64,000 bases of DNA from Asticcacaulis sp. ZE23SCel15 (lineage in GTDB: Bacteria > Pseudomonadota > Alphaproteobacteria > Caulobacterales > Caulobacteraceae), in the NCBI RefSeq assembly GCF_030505395.1, contig NZ_CP130044.1, positions 1,039,001 to 1,103,000 of the forward strand, written 5' to 3'. Position 1 is the stretch's first letter. Each line of letters begins with the position of its first letter. A program made the position numbers and the translations under genes. Below are positions 1-7,283 of the stretch, one piece after another. The notes under the pieces were generated by a model. It was given only the letters and a program-made list of their open reading frames with translations, was not told the DNA's origin and made no database searches.

Positions 1-718
1 CGATTGCCGTATCCGTTTGCAATAGCGCGTTGAACAGGCTCGACTTACCGGCATTAGGTTGACCTAAGATCGCAATACGGAAGCCTTCACGAATTTGCCG
101 GCCTTTTTTGGACTCAGTAATAGCCTGACTCAGTTCGGATTTCAGGCGGATGATGTCGCCTATAACCTGATCGGCCAGGGCCTGTGGGATATCTTCATCC
201 GGGAAATCTATCAGTGCCTCAATGTGAGCCAGAATTTTCAACAGGTCGCTATGCCATGTCTGGTACTGAACCTTCAAGCCACCGTCCAGTTGGGTCAAGG
301 CTTGACGTCTCTGGGCCTCGGACTCGGCATCGACCAGATCGGCAATCGCTTCGGCTTGCGTCAGATCGAGTTTATTGTTTTCAAACGCTCGCCGGGAAAA
401 CTCACCAAACTCAGCGTGACGCAGACCCATCTCGTTAAATATATGATAGAGACGATCCAGAACGGCCCGCGATCCATGAACATGAAGTTCGGCGCAGTCT
501 TCGCCGGTAAAGCTGTGCGGGCCTTTAAAAACCAGCACCAGCGCTTTATCGATCAAATCGCCTTGCCAGGTCAGTTCGCCGTAGCTGGCAAAGCGCGGCT
601 TTGGCAAACGACCCAGTAAGGCCGTGACCACCTCAAACGCCTGTGAGCCAGAGATACGGATAACTGACACACCAGCGCGGCCCTGTGCGCTAGCCAGAGC
701 GAAGATCGTATGTTTCAC
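1..718 (-). CDS. mnmE: tRNA modification GTPase MnmE, N-terminal part (cut by window start)
   Basis: With MnmG, MnmE makes the 5-carboxymethylaminomethyl modification of wobble uridine 34 in several tRNAs. About 239 residues are inside the window. They begin MKHTIFALASAQGRAGVSVI, typical of the folate-binding N-terminal domain. A helical region follows, and the start of the G domain, with P-loop GQPNAGKS at residues 219-226, ends the visible part. The GTG start at 718-716 is chosen because the family alignment begins there and an AGG lies 8 nt upstream. It sits inside the parS palindrome, so ParB binding would cover this translation start. The gene lies 9 nt after the DUF6489 gene on the same strand, downstream of rho, so it is probably co-transcribed. 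The rest of the G domain and the C-terminal Cys motif lie outside the window. Confidence 0.95.
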   Translation of the reverse strand, partial: MKHTIFALASAQGRAGVSVIRISGSQAFEVVTALLGRLPKPRFASYGELTWQGDLIDKALVLVFKGPHSFTGEDCAELHVHGSRAVLDRLYHIFNEMGLRHAEFGEFSRRAFENNKLDLTQAEAIADLVDAESEAQRRQALTQLDGGLKVQYQTWHSDLLKILAHIEALIDFPDEDIPQALADQVIGDIIRLKSELSQAITESKKGRQIREGFRIAILGQPNAGKSSLFNALLQTDTAI

Positions 719-726
719 GTGAAACA
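711..726. promoter_or_regulatory. parS centromere site (ParB binding)
   Basis: TGTTTCACGTGAAACA is a perfect 16-bp palindrome identical to the well-known bacterial parS consensus. ParB binds it, spreads, and with ParA segregates the chromosome origin. It lies about 4.5 kb from the predicted replication origin, as expected for an origin-proximal centromere. It contains the GTG start of mnmE (716-718) and lies just before the stop codon of the upstream DUF6489 gene (728-730). I noticed no second copy, although parS sites usually come in clusters. Confidence 0.93.
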
Positions 727-727
727 C

Positions 728-979
728 CTACTTTTTGGGAAACCCACTCATACCGGCTGACGCCGACATCTGAAACAGTTTGAGGAAATTGTCCTGCATC
801 TGAACGCCCAGACCCGACCAGGTCTTAAGCAATTCTTCGGGCTGCATTTGGTGGATGTTCTTCTCAAAGCTGGCGCGGGTTTGTTCAACCAGAAATTCAT
901 TCAGCGGTGCGACATCCGGCAGGCCCAAAAATGAACGGGCTTCTTCGGGCGTACATTCGCAGTTTATGGTGACTTTCAT
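728..979 (-). CDS. DUF6489 family protein
   Basis: An 83-residue conserved protein of unknown function, starting MKVTINCECTPEEARSFLGL and ending in a Met/Ser/Gly-rich tail with FPKK. I recognise it as the alphaproteobacterial DUF6489 family; no catalytic motif is visible. The ATG at 979 is preferred over a start seven codons upstream because GGAGA lies 8 nt before it and the family begins with this methionine. It lies between rho (52 nt upstream) and mnmE (9 nt downstream) on the same strand, so an operon with these genes is likely. The position says nothing firm about function. The region Q-M-Q-x2-F-L-K-L-F-Q-M near the C-terminus could be an amphipathic helix. Confidence 0.8.
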   Translation of the reverse strand: MKVTINCECTPEEARSFLGLPDVAPLNEFLVEQTRASFEKNIHQMQPEELLKTWSGLGVQMQDNFLKLFQMSASAGMSGFPKK

Positions 980-1031
980 ATCTAATCTCCGGGATGGCAA
1001 GAGGCCGGAGATCGTCTCCGGCCCTAACGCA

Positions 1032-2420
1032 TCAGGTATTCATGCTTTGGAAGAATTCGCCATTGGTTTTTGTCTGGCGTAGCTTGTCTATCAGGAACTC
1101 TATCGCATCCTGCGGCCCCATCGGGTTGAGGATACGGCGCAGGACGTAGGTCTTTTGCAGCACATCCTTCGGCGTGAGCAGGTCTTCCTTACGGGTACCG
1201 GACTTGAGGATATCCATCGCCGGGAAGACGCGCTTATCGGCCACTTTCCGATCCAGAACGATTTCCGAGTTACCGGTGCCCTTGAATTCTTCGAAGATAA
1301 CTTCGTCCATACGTGAACCGGTATCGATCAGGGCGGTGGCGATGATGGTCAGCGAGCCGCCTTCTTCGATATTACGCGCGGCCCCAAAGAAACGCTTCGG
1401 ACGTTGCAGAGCATTGGCATCCACACCGCCGGTCAGCACCTTACCCGATGATGGCACAACGGTATTATAGGCACGGCCCAGGCGGGTGATGGAATCGAGC
1501 AGAATGACCACATCGCGCTTATGTTCGACCAGACGTTTGGCCTTTTCGATCACCATTTCCGCGACCTGAACGTGGCGGGTCGCCGGCTCATCAAAGGTCG
1601 AGGCAATGACTTCGCCGCGCACGGTGCGCTGCATGTCGGTCACTTCTTCGGGACGCTCATCGATCAGCAGAACGATCAGGTAACACTCAGGATGGTTGGC
1701 GGCGATGGATTTGGCGATGTTTTGCAACATCATCGTCTTACCCACCCGCGGCGGCGCCACAATCAGACAGCGCTGACCTTTACCAAGCGGGGCTACGATG
1801 TCGATGATCCGGCCGGAGCGATCGCGCACCGTCGGGTCTTCCATTTCCATCGTCATGCGCTCATCAGGATAGAGCGGCGTCAGGTTATCGAAATGGACCT
1901 TATGACGGGTGGCTTCGGGGTCTTCGAAGTTGATGGTCGCGACTTTGAGGAGCGCGAAATAGCGCTCACCCTCACGCGGGCTGCGGATCTGGCCTTCAAT
2001 CGTGTCTCCGGTGCGCAGACCGTAACGGCGGATTTGCTGAGGGCTGACATAGATATCGTCAGGGCCCGGCAGATAGTTGGCTTCGGGCGAACGCAGGAAG
2101 CCGAACCCGTCTTGGAGCACTTCGATCACGCCGGAGCCTGAGATTTCGACACCCTCTTCGGCCAGAACCTTGAGGATGGCAAACATCATGTCCTGCTTGC
2201 GCATATTGTTGGCGTTTTCCACGCCGAGCGTTTCCGCAAAGGCCAGCAGGTCCGCGGGAGATTTTTCCTTCAGTTCCTGAAGCGACATGGACTGCGGATT
2301 GGCAATCTCTTCGGAGCCATCCCCAAACTCATCGCCTTCGAACTCATCGCCGTTCAGGTCCAGTTCGGTCTCTTCGGCTTCTTGTTCAGGCGTCGGTTCA
2401 AATTCGTTTTCGTCTTGCAT
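1032..2420 (-). CDS. rho: Transcription termination factor Rho
   Basis: Hexameric RNA-dependent ATPase that ends transcription at Rho-dependent sites. With the start at 2420 it has 462 residues. An acidic extension (about 1-44) is followed by the Rho N-terminal helical domain from [10 protein letters not shown] (45-90), the RNA-binding cold-shock-like domain with GFGFLR (105-110), and the RecA-like ATPase with P-loop APPRVGKT (222-229) and a Walker B region [11 protein letters not shown]. The reading frame stays open 30 codons further upstream to 2510. Those residues are basic and unlike Rho, so the ATG at 2420 is preferred. It is first in a minus-strand group with DUF6489 and mnmE. A 252-nt gap separates it from hemJ and probably holds its promoter. 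Confidence 0.96.
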   Translation of the reverse strand: MQDENEFEPTPEQEAEETELDLNGDEFEGDEFGDGSEEIANPQSMSLQELKEKSPADLLAFAETLGVENANNMRKQDMMFAILKVLAEEGVEISGSGVIEVLQDGFGFLRSPEANYLPGPDDIYVSPQQIRRYGLRTGDTIEGQIRSPREGERYFALLKVATINFEDPEATRHKVHFDNLTPLYPDERMTMEMEDPTVRDRSGRIIDIVAPLGKGQRCLIVAPPRVGKTMMLQNIAKSIAANHPECYLIVLLIDERPEEVTDMQRTVRGEVIASTFDEPATRHVQVAEMVIEKAKRLVEHKRDVVILLDSITRLGRAYNTVVPSSGKVLTGGVDANALQRPKRFFGAARNIEEGGSLTIIATALIDTGSRMDEVIFEEFKGTGNSEIVLDRKVADKRVFPAMDILKSGTRKEDLLTPKDVLQKTYVLRRILNPMGPQDAIEFLIDKLRQTKTNGEFFQSMNT

Positions 2421-2672
2421 AGACCTGGTCTCACGATAGCGGCGTCCGCGAAAGACCACAGACGATTTGTCTGCGATGCGCGAACCCATAAGGTTTATAT
2501 AGGACGCCAATAGCGAAGCGTCCTGAATGAATTGTTCTTGAAAAGGCCGTCCAGCAGAACCGTGGCGCCTGTCTTAAGATTTGAGGATCAGATGTAAACC
2601 CGATACATACTCAATTTGAGCGGAACCCTTACACCACGCTAAAATTCGGTCAAGTCAATTTTGTGGGAAGGG

Positions 2673-3119
2673 TCAGGCCCCAAACTCCAGCGTCACGGCC
2701 AAAACCATAATAATGGCTATGACAAATGGCACTTCGTTGACGATACGCCAGTATTTTTCGGTGCCGATATTGTCACCGCGATCGAGCTTTTTAAATGTCA
2801 CCGTCAGATAATGATGCCAGCCGGTAATGGCGATAATGCCGGCGATCTTGGTCAGGAACCAGGTCTGGGTGAGGAACCCTGCCCCCCTCGCTTTGTAATC
2901 GATATAGATCAGGCCGCACCCAAATATCCACGCCGCGATCATGGCCGGATTCATGATCAGCTTGATCAGTTTGCGCTCCATCACCCGAAAGACCGATGTA
3001 ACCTCAACCTTATCGTGGTTCTGGATATGATAGATGAAGATGCGCGGCAGGTACAAAAGCCCAGCCATCCACGCGATCACCGACAGAATATGCAGGGCGC
3101 GAAAGAGATCGTAGTTCAT
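2673..3119 (-). CDS. hemJ: Protoporphyrinogen IX oxidase HemJ
   Basis: Membrane haem protein that oxidises protoporphyrinogen IX to protoporphyrin IX, the substrate of ferrochelatase. The 148 residues form about four membrane segments. The family signatures are present: His10 in LFRALHILSVIAWMAGLLYL and Lys91 in the FLTKIAGII segment, both essential in studied HemJ proteins, plus the GWHHYL motif just after. It begins one base after the hemH stop codon, so hemE-hemH-hemJ is one operon covering the last haem steps apart from coproporphyrinogen oxidation. The order is metabolic: decarboxylase, chelatase, oxidase. No hemG or hemY gene is in view, consistent with HemJ being the oxidase used. Confidence 0.93.
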   Translation of the reverse strand: MNYDLFRALHILSVIAWMAGLLYLPRIFIYHIQNHDKVEVTSVFRVMERKLIKLIMNPAMIAAWIFGCGLIYIDYKARGAGFLTQTWFLTKIAGIIAITGWHHYLTVTFKKLDRGDNIGTEKYWRIVNEVPFVIAIIMVLAVTLEFGA

Positions 3120-3120
3120 C

Positions 3121-4146
3121 TTAAGCCACCTTTAACTTAGGGCAGTGGCTGTGACAGGCCGCGCACGCATGGTCGCTAATGACCGCATCGGTCGTCGCGA
3201 GCGCTTTCAGAACCTGATCGCCCAGAGCCCTGATATAATCAGGATTAACCCCCACCGCAGGCACGCGAATATAGGACGCAACACCCGCCGCATCGGCCAG
3301 ATGCTTATATTCGATATCCAGTTCTACCAGCGTTTCGATATGTTCCGACACAAAAGCGATCGGCACCAGGATGATATTTTTCCCCGATTGACCAGTCTTG
3401 GTGATCGTGTCATCCGTGGCCGGCCCGATCCATTTCAGCGGCCCTACCCGGCTCTGATAGCAAATGACGTGGTCGATATCGGTGTTAAGTCCCGCCATGA
3501 CCTTAGCGACGGTCGCTTCGACCTGTGACTGATAGGGATCGCCTTCTTTGATGATTTTTTCCGGTAAACCATGCGCCGAAAACAGAATCCTGTAACCGTC
3601 AGGGTTCTTAATATCTTTGATCGCCGCGCGGATCAGATCAACCTGCGCCTTGATGAAGAAATCATTTTCCGGATAGCAACACACGGCGGTGACCTTCGCG
3701 CGACCCTTATAGGCCGCCTTAAACGCCACCAGTGACGACAGGGTCGTGGTCTTGGAAAACTGCGGATAGAGCGGCAGAAGCACAATCTCATCCGGCCCCC
3801 AGCCGTCGATCTCCTTGACCGTATCTTCGACAAACGGATGCCAGTAGCGCATGCCTATAAAGGTCTTCACCTCAGCGCCAGTGATGGTTTTTTTACAGTG
3901 CGCCGCCAGAGCTTCACTTTGCGCAAGTGTTTGCGCCAGTATCGGTGAGCCGCCGCCCATGAAATTGTAATTGGCCTGCGCGGATTTTTCACGCGTCGTT
4001 GATATCAGCCGGGCCACAAAATGGCGCAGGCCAAACGGCAGGCTGATGATATATTTATCTTTGAACAGATTATAGAGAAACGGCTTTACGTCCTTGTTCT
4101 CCAAGGGCCCGCCCAGATTGAACAATAAAACCGCAACTTTTTTCAT
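3121..4146 (-). CDS. hemH: Ferrochelatase
   Basis: Inserts Fe2+ into protoporphyrin IX to make haem. The 341 residues start MKKVAVLLFNLGGPLENKDV; the ATG at 4146 overlaps the hemE stop (TGATG), which settles the start, although the frame stays open upstream inside hemE. Catalytic features are visible: the conserved histidine in LFSAHGLPEKI (His192) and the acidic motif FVSEHIETLVELD (from about 266). The C-terminal tail is Cys/His-rich (CAACHSHCPKL). Some bacterial ferrochelatases, including that of Caulobacter, carry a [2Fe-2S] cluster, and this tail could supply ligands; that part is inference. hemJ follows after one base. Confidence 0.95.
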   Translation of the reverse strand: MKKVAVLLFNLGGPLENKDVKPFLYNLFKDKYIISLPFGLRHFVARLISTTREKSAQANYNFMGGGSPILAQTLAQSEALAAHCKKTITGAEVKTFIGMRYWHPFVEDTVKEIDGWGPDEIVLLPLYPQFSKTTTLSSLVAFKAAYKGRAKVTAVCCYPENDFFIKAQVDLIRAAIKDIKNPDGYRILFSAHGLPEKIIKEGDPYQSQVEATVAKVMAGLNTDIDHVICYQSRVGPLKWIGPATDDTITKTGQSGKNIILVPIAFVSEHIETLVELDIEYKHLADAAGVASYIRVPAVGVNPDYIRALGDQVLKALATTDAVISDHACAACHSHCPKLKVA

Positions 4147-5213
4147 CAGCCTCTGATCCGTTTCAGTGCATTTTCGACATGGGCGATCGGGGTATCCAGA
4201 AATATACCGTGACCCAGATTGAAGATGTACGGCCCCTGCCCCCACGCCTCAAGCAACCGGTCAATGGCAGCATCAAGGGCCACACCGCCCGACCTTAACA
4301 CTACGGGATCAAGCGCGCCCTGGATTGGTTTTATCTGTTGTAATTCACGGCCCAGTTTCAGCGGGGTCGCCGTCCCCAGCGCCAGAGCCTCGACATTCAC
4401 GGCCTCAAGGTAATCAAACAACCGCACCTCAGACCCCCGCGGAAAGCCAATGATCGGTAAGGTCACGCCCAACTCCCTCACCCGTGCGATCAGTTTTTTG
4501 TGCGGCGCGATGATCAGTTCGTCAAAGTAAGGATCGGGCAAACCTTCTGCCCAGCTTTCAAAGATTTTAAGCACCTGCGCGCCAGAGTCCGCCTGCATCT
4601 TCAGATAATGGGCCGACGCTTCGATGACGATATCCAGCAGTTGCGCGACATAGGTTGGATTATCGTACACAAACGCCCGGATCAAAGTGCGATCCTGCGC
4701 TTTGCGGCCATTGAGCATATAGGTCATGACGGTCCACGGCCCGCCGCAAAACCCGATCAGCGTGGTTTTAGCCGGATCAATTGCGGCCCGCACCCGCATC
4801 AGGGTTTCACCGACGTTTTTAAGGTGTACGCCCGCCTGACCCGCCAGATCGCGCATGGCCTCTAATGCGGGTAGTTCCCCAAGCACCGGCCCCTCACCGG
4901 CTTCAAAGGCGACATTCTGACCCAAGGCTTGTGGGATCACCAGTATGTCTGAAAACAGGATCGCCGCATCGAATCCAAAGCGCCTTATCGGCTGCAAAGT
5001 GGCCTCAGCCGCCTTCTCCGGATTGAGGCAGAACGAGATGAAATCAGGTGTGGTGGCGCGTAAAGCCCTGTATTCCGGCAGGTAGCGTCCGGCCTGACGC
5101 ATGAACCATACCGGGGGTATGGCTTGGGTCTGGCCATTTAGGGCCTTAAGGATCGGGGCCATAAGCACTGAGGAAGGTTCAATCGTCATATCTGCCACAA
5201 CTAACTTGGTCAA
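4146..5213 (-). CDS. hemE: Uroporphyrinogen III decarboxylase
   Basis: Decarboxylates the four acetate side chains of uroporphyrinogen III to give coproporphyrinogen III. The 355 residues carry the family signatures PPVWFMRQAGRYLPEYRALR near the N-terminus and GFCGGPWTVMTYML in the middle, with the expected length. Translation could begin at the ATG at 5213 or eight codons later (5189); the longer form is kept. It is the first gene of hemE-hemH-hemJ and is transcribed away from the origin-like gap. hemE flanks the replication origin in Caulobacter crescentus, where origin function and hemE promoters overlap, so expression here may be linked to CtrA and replication. Confidence 0.95.
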   Translation of the reverse strand: MTKLVVADMTIEPSSVLMAPILKALNGQTQAIPPVWFMRQAGRYLPEYRALRATTPDFISFCLNPEKAAEATLQPIRRFGFDAAILFSDILVIPQALGQNVAFEAGEGPVLGELPALEAMRDLAGQAGVHLKNVGETLMRVRAAIDPAKTTLIGFCGGPWTVMTYMLNGRKAQDRTLIRAFVYDNPTYVAQLLDIVIEASAHYLKMQADSGAQVLKIFESWAEGLPDPYFDELIIAPHKKLIARVRELGVTLPIIGFPRGSEVRLFDYLEAVNVEALALGTATPLKLGRELQQIKPIQGALDPVVLRSGGVALDAAIDRLLEAWGQGPYIFNLGHGIFLDTPIAHVENALKRIRG

Positions 5214-5331
5214 GCCTGCCGTATTATCCGGATATGGGCTTCAATGACATAATAAAATAATAAAAGGAAGCAGTGGTAGTAGGTGGCTTAATGAACGGGA
5301 CAATTTGGCGCACGCACGCGCTTATCGCGGG

Positions 5332-5340
5332 TTTTTCACA
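5332..5340 (+). promoter_or_regulatory. DnaA box in oriC
   Basis: TTTTTCACA fits the DnaA-box consensus TTWTNCACA at every position. It is the best match in the gap and lies just upstream of the first CtrA-type box. Its role as an initiator site is inferred from location. Confidence 0.65.
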
Positions 5341-5348
5341 GTTCAAAA

Positions 5349-5471
5349 TTAATGAAAAATTTACTTTTCACAGCCTGTGAAAAGGCGGGATAATTAACCA
5401 AATATTAGGAATCCTTAAAAAATTCTTAATGCTTAACGGTAGGTAAATATACAGGGTTAATGAAAGATTAA
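5349..5471. promoter_or_regulatory. Cluster of five CtrA-type boxes in oriC
   Basis: The CtrA recognition sequence is TTAA-N7-TTAA. Matches are: 5349-5363 (TTAA-N7-TTTA, 7/8), 5394-5408 (TTAA-N7-TTAG, 7/8), 5415-5429 (perfect), 5433-5447 (TTAA-N7-TAAA, 7/8) and 5457-5471 (perfect). Cori of Caulobacter crescentus also has five CtrA sites, where phosphorylated CtrA blocks initiation in swarmer cells. Chance clustering is unlikely even in AT-rich DNA because of the exact 7-base spacing. Confidence 0.85.
5364..5384. promoter_or_regulatory. Inverted pair of DnaA-like boxes (perfect palindrome)
   Basis: CTTTTCACAG - C - CTGTGAAAAG is a perfect inverted repeat with 10-base arms. Each arm holds CTTTTCACA, 8/9 to the DnaA consensus TTWTNCACA, facing each other with 3 nt between the 9-mers. 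It lies between the first and second CtrA-type boxes. It could bind a DnaA dimer or another dimeric origin factor. Confidence 0.55.
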
Positions 5472-5472
5472 C

Positions 5473-5481
5473 TTACCCACA
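5473..5481 (+). promoter_or_regulatory. DnaA-like box next to a CtrA box
   Basis: TTACCCACA is 8/9 to TTATCCACA. It begins 2 nt after the last perfect CtrA-type box (5457-5471), so CtrA and DnaA would probably interfere here. Inferred from sequence only. Confidence 0.5.
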
Positions 5482-5694
5482 ACGGGCCCGATATAAAACC
5501 CCCAGCGCGCCGGATTGGGGAAAATCATGGGACGCTTGCAGGATATCTTAACCCTTTTCCTCAATCACAGGGGCAGGGCACAGCGCTTGACTTGACGGGG
5601 GAATTACGCACGAACTTATACGCGGGTTTTCCCCAAATTCGATACACAGATATATTTTGCCATCTTTGAAAACTGTAAGCCGAAAGCCGGAATT

Positions 5695-6564
5695 ATGACC
5701 TCGGACAGCCTGAAAACCCTATCCTCTAAGATTGGCACCTATTTTCATGTCCATCTGGTCTCGGACTCAACCGGCGAAACCCTTAATGCTCTGGCGAAGG
5801 CGGCGGCGGCGCGCTTTGAAGGCATTTTGCCGATTGAACACATCTATGTGCTGATCCGCTCACCCAAGCAGCTTGACCGGGCACTGGTCGAGATCGAAAG
5901 CTTTCCGGGCATTGTGTTACATACGATTGTCGATTCAGAGTTGCGCACCAATCTGGAAATCCGCTGCCGCGAATTGGATATACCGGCGATTGGCGTGCTT
6001 GACCCGATGGTGGTGGCGTTTTCGCGCTATCTGGGGGCGGCGGTCTCTAAGCGCATCGGCGCCCAGCACAATCTTGATAATGAATATTTTGAACGTATCG
6101 AAGCGCTCAACTACGCCATTGCCCATGATGACGGCGCTCTGGCCGACCGTCTGGCCCAGGCCGAGGTCATTCTGGTGGGTGTGTCGCGCACCTCAAAGAC
6201 ACCGACCTGCATCTATCTGGCTCACCGCGGCATCAAGGCCGCCAATATTCCGCTGGTGCCGGGCAGTCCACTGCCCGAAGAAATTGATAATCTGACCGAG
6301 CCGCTAATTGTTGGCCTGATTGCCTCACCTGAGCGGCTGATTTCGATCCGTAAAAACCGGCTGCTGTCGCTGAATAATGACGATCGGCCCTCGACCTATA
6401 CCGACACCGAGGCCGTCCGTAACGAGATCATCGCCGCCCGCCGGTTTTTTGAGCGTAAAGAATGGCCGGTGATCGATGTCACCCGCCGCAGTATCGAAGA
6501 AACCTCAGCGGCGATTATCAGCTTACTTAATGAAAAGCGGACAGGCAGGTTAGGCGGGATTTAA
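5695..6564 (+). CDS. ppsR: DUF299 kinase/pyrophosphorylase (PEP synthase / pyruvate phosphate dikinase regulatory protein)
   Basis: Bifunctional ADP-dependent kinase and phosphate-dependent phosphorylase of the DUF299 family, which switches PEP synthase or pyruvate phosphate dikinase off and on by phosphorylating a threonine. The 289 residues show the typical opening FHVHLVSDSTGETLNALAKA (from about 17) and the P-loop-like GVSRTSKTPT about two-thirds along. Which dikinase it controls cannot be told from the window. The ATG at 5695 gives the normal length. It is the first gene to the right of the origin, as in Caulobacter, and is transcribed away from it. A palindromic repeat separates it from maf. 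Confidence 0.93.
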   Translation: MTSDSLKTLSSKIGTYFHVHLVSDSTGETLNALAKAAAARFEGILPIEHIYVLIRSPKQLDRALVEIESFPGIVLHTIVDSELRTNLEIRCRELDIPAIGVLDPMVVAFSRYLGAAVSKRIGAQHNLDNEYFERIEALNYAIAHDDGALADRLAQAEVILVGVSRTSKTPTCIYLAHRGIKAANIPLVPGSPLPEEIDNLTEPLIVGLIASPERLISIRKNRLLSLNNDDRPSTYTDTEAVRNEIIAARRFFERKEWPVIDVTRRSIEETSAAIISLLNEKRTGRLGGI

Positions 6565-6567
6565 GTA

Positions 6568-6667
6568 TCGCAGGGGACTTGTCCCCTGCACCCCGAAACG
6601 ATAATTCATCACGTCTCTATGGGTTATTCACCCGGTTATGGGGTGCAGGGGTTTGCAACCCCTGCGA
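6568..6667. repeat. REP-like nested palindrome between ppsR and maf
   Basis: Two arms, 6568-6594 and 6640-6667, are inverted copies of one another (TCGCAGGGG...CCCCTGCACCCC). Each arm is itself a hairpin: GCAGGGGAC/GTCCCCTGC on the left, GCAGGGG/CCCCTGC on the right. About 45 nt lie between them. This two-level palindrome resembles REP/BIME elements or a small MITE. It could also act as a transcription attenuator between ppsR and maf. No transposase or target-site duplication was recognised. Confidence 0.6.
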
Positions 6668-6686
6668 AAAGAAAAGCTTATCTAAT

Positions 6687-7283
6687 ATGACTGAAAACCT
6701 GATCCTTGCTTCCGGCTCTAAAATCCGCGCCACCTTGCTGACCAATGCGGGTTTAAGCTTTGACGTTATGCCCGCCCATATCGACGAAGAGGCGATTAAG
6801 GATGAATATCTGGCTCGCGCCCATAGTCCTAAATCGGTGGCCCTGAAACTGGCGCAGGAAAAGGCGCTCCACATATCCCTGCGCCACGACGGTCTGGTGA
6901 TCGGGGCGGATTCGGTCGTTGAGATTAATCGTGACCTGATCAGCAAATCCGACACCTTTGAGGCGGCGAGGACCCTGCTTAAGCGCTTTAGCGGTCAGAC
7001 CCATTACCTTCATTCGGCGGTGGCTCTGGCGCAAGGCGGGCAGATCGTCTGGTCCCATGTCGGCACGGCGGAACTGAGCGTGCGCCGCCTGAACGATGCT
7101 TTTATCGATGGCTATCTGGCGCAGGCTGGCGAAGAGGTGTTGAAAAGCGTAGGCTGTTACCAACTCGAAGGGCTGGGGCTGCAACTGTTTGATGACATTC
7201 GCGGCGATTATTTTACAATTCTGGGCCTGCCCATGCTGCCACTGCTGAACCAATTGCGTCACTTAGAGGTCATTGCATCATGA
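6687..7283 (+). CDS. maf: Maf-family nucleotide pyrophosphatase
   Basis: Maf proteins are nucleoside triphosphate pyrophosphatases that hydrolyse modified or canonical pyrimidine NTPs and are linked to septum control. The 198 residues begin MTENLILASGSKIRATLL, with the usual SxSxxR-type substrate loop, and contain the catalytic GADSVV motif. The frame is open back to 6579, but that segment is the palindromic repeat, so the ATG at 6687 is chosen. Its stop overlaps the aroE start (ATGA at 7280-7283). Order ppsR-maf-aroE-coaE-dnaQ matches Caulobacter next to Cori. Confidence 0.92.
   Translation: MTENLILASGSKIRATLLTNAGLSFDVMPAHIDEEAIKDEYLARAHSPKSVALKLAQEKALHISLRHDGLVIGADSVVEINRDLISKSDTFEAARTLLKRFSGQTHYLHSAVALAQGGQIVWSHVGTAELSVRRLNDAFIDGYLAQAGEEVLKSVGCYQLEGLGLQLFDDIRGDYFTILGLPMLPLLNQLRHLEVIAS

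Larger units (their letters stand above)
5214..5694. other. oriC: Predicted chromosomal replication origin (oriC/Cori)
   Basis: A 481-bp gene-free, AT-rich segment between divergent hemE and ppsR, the place Cori occupies in Caulobacter. It contains five CtrA-type boxes within 123 bp, DnaA-box-like 9-mers at 5332-5340, 5364-5372, 5376-5384 (reverse), 5473-5481 and a weaker one at 5627-5635. It also has an almost pure A/T run at 5248-5265 that could help unwinding and a GAATC (GANTC, CcrM-type) site at 5409-5413 among the CtrA boxes. CtrA is known to repress, and DnaA to start, replication at Cori. Function here is inferred from synteny and motifs. No ORF of note lies inside. Confidence 0.9.

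Noticed and set aside
95-619. 174-codon plus-strand frame at the window start
   Set aside because: It is antisense to mnmE, whose translation gives a clear family match including the P-loop.
5548-5562. Sixth CtrA box in the origin (TTAA near 5548)
   Set aside because: The second half, seven bases on, does not match TTAA.
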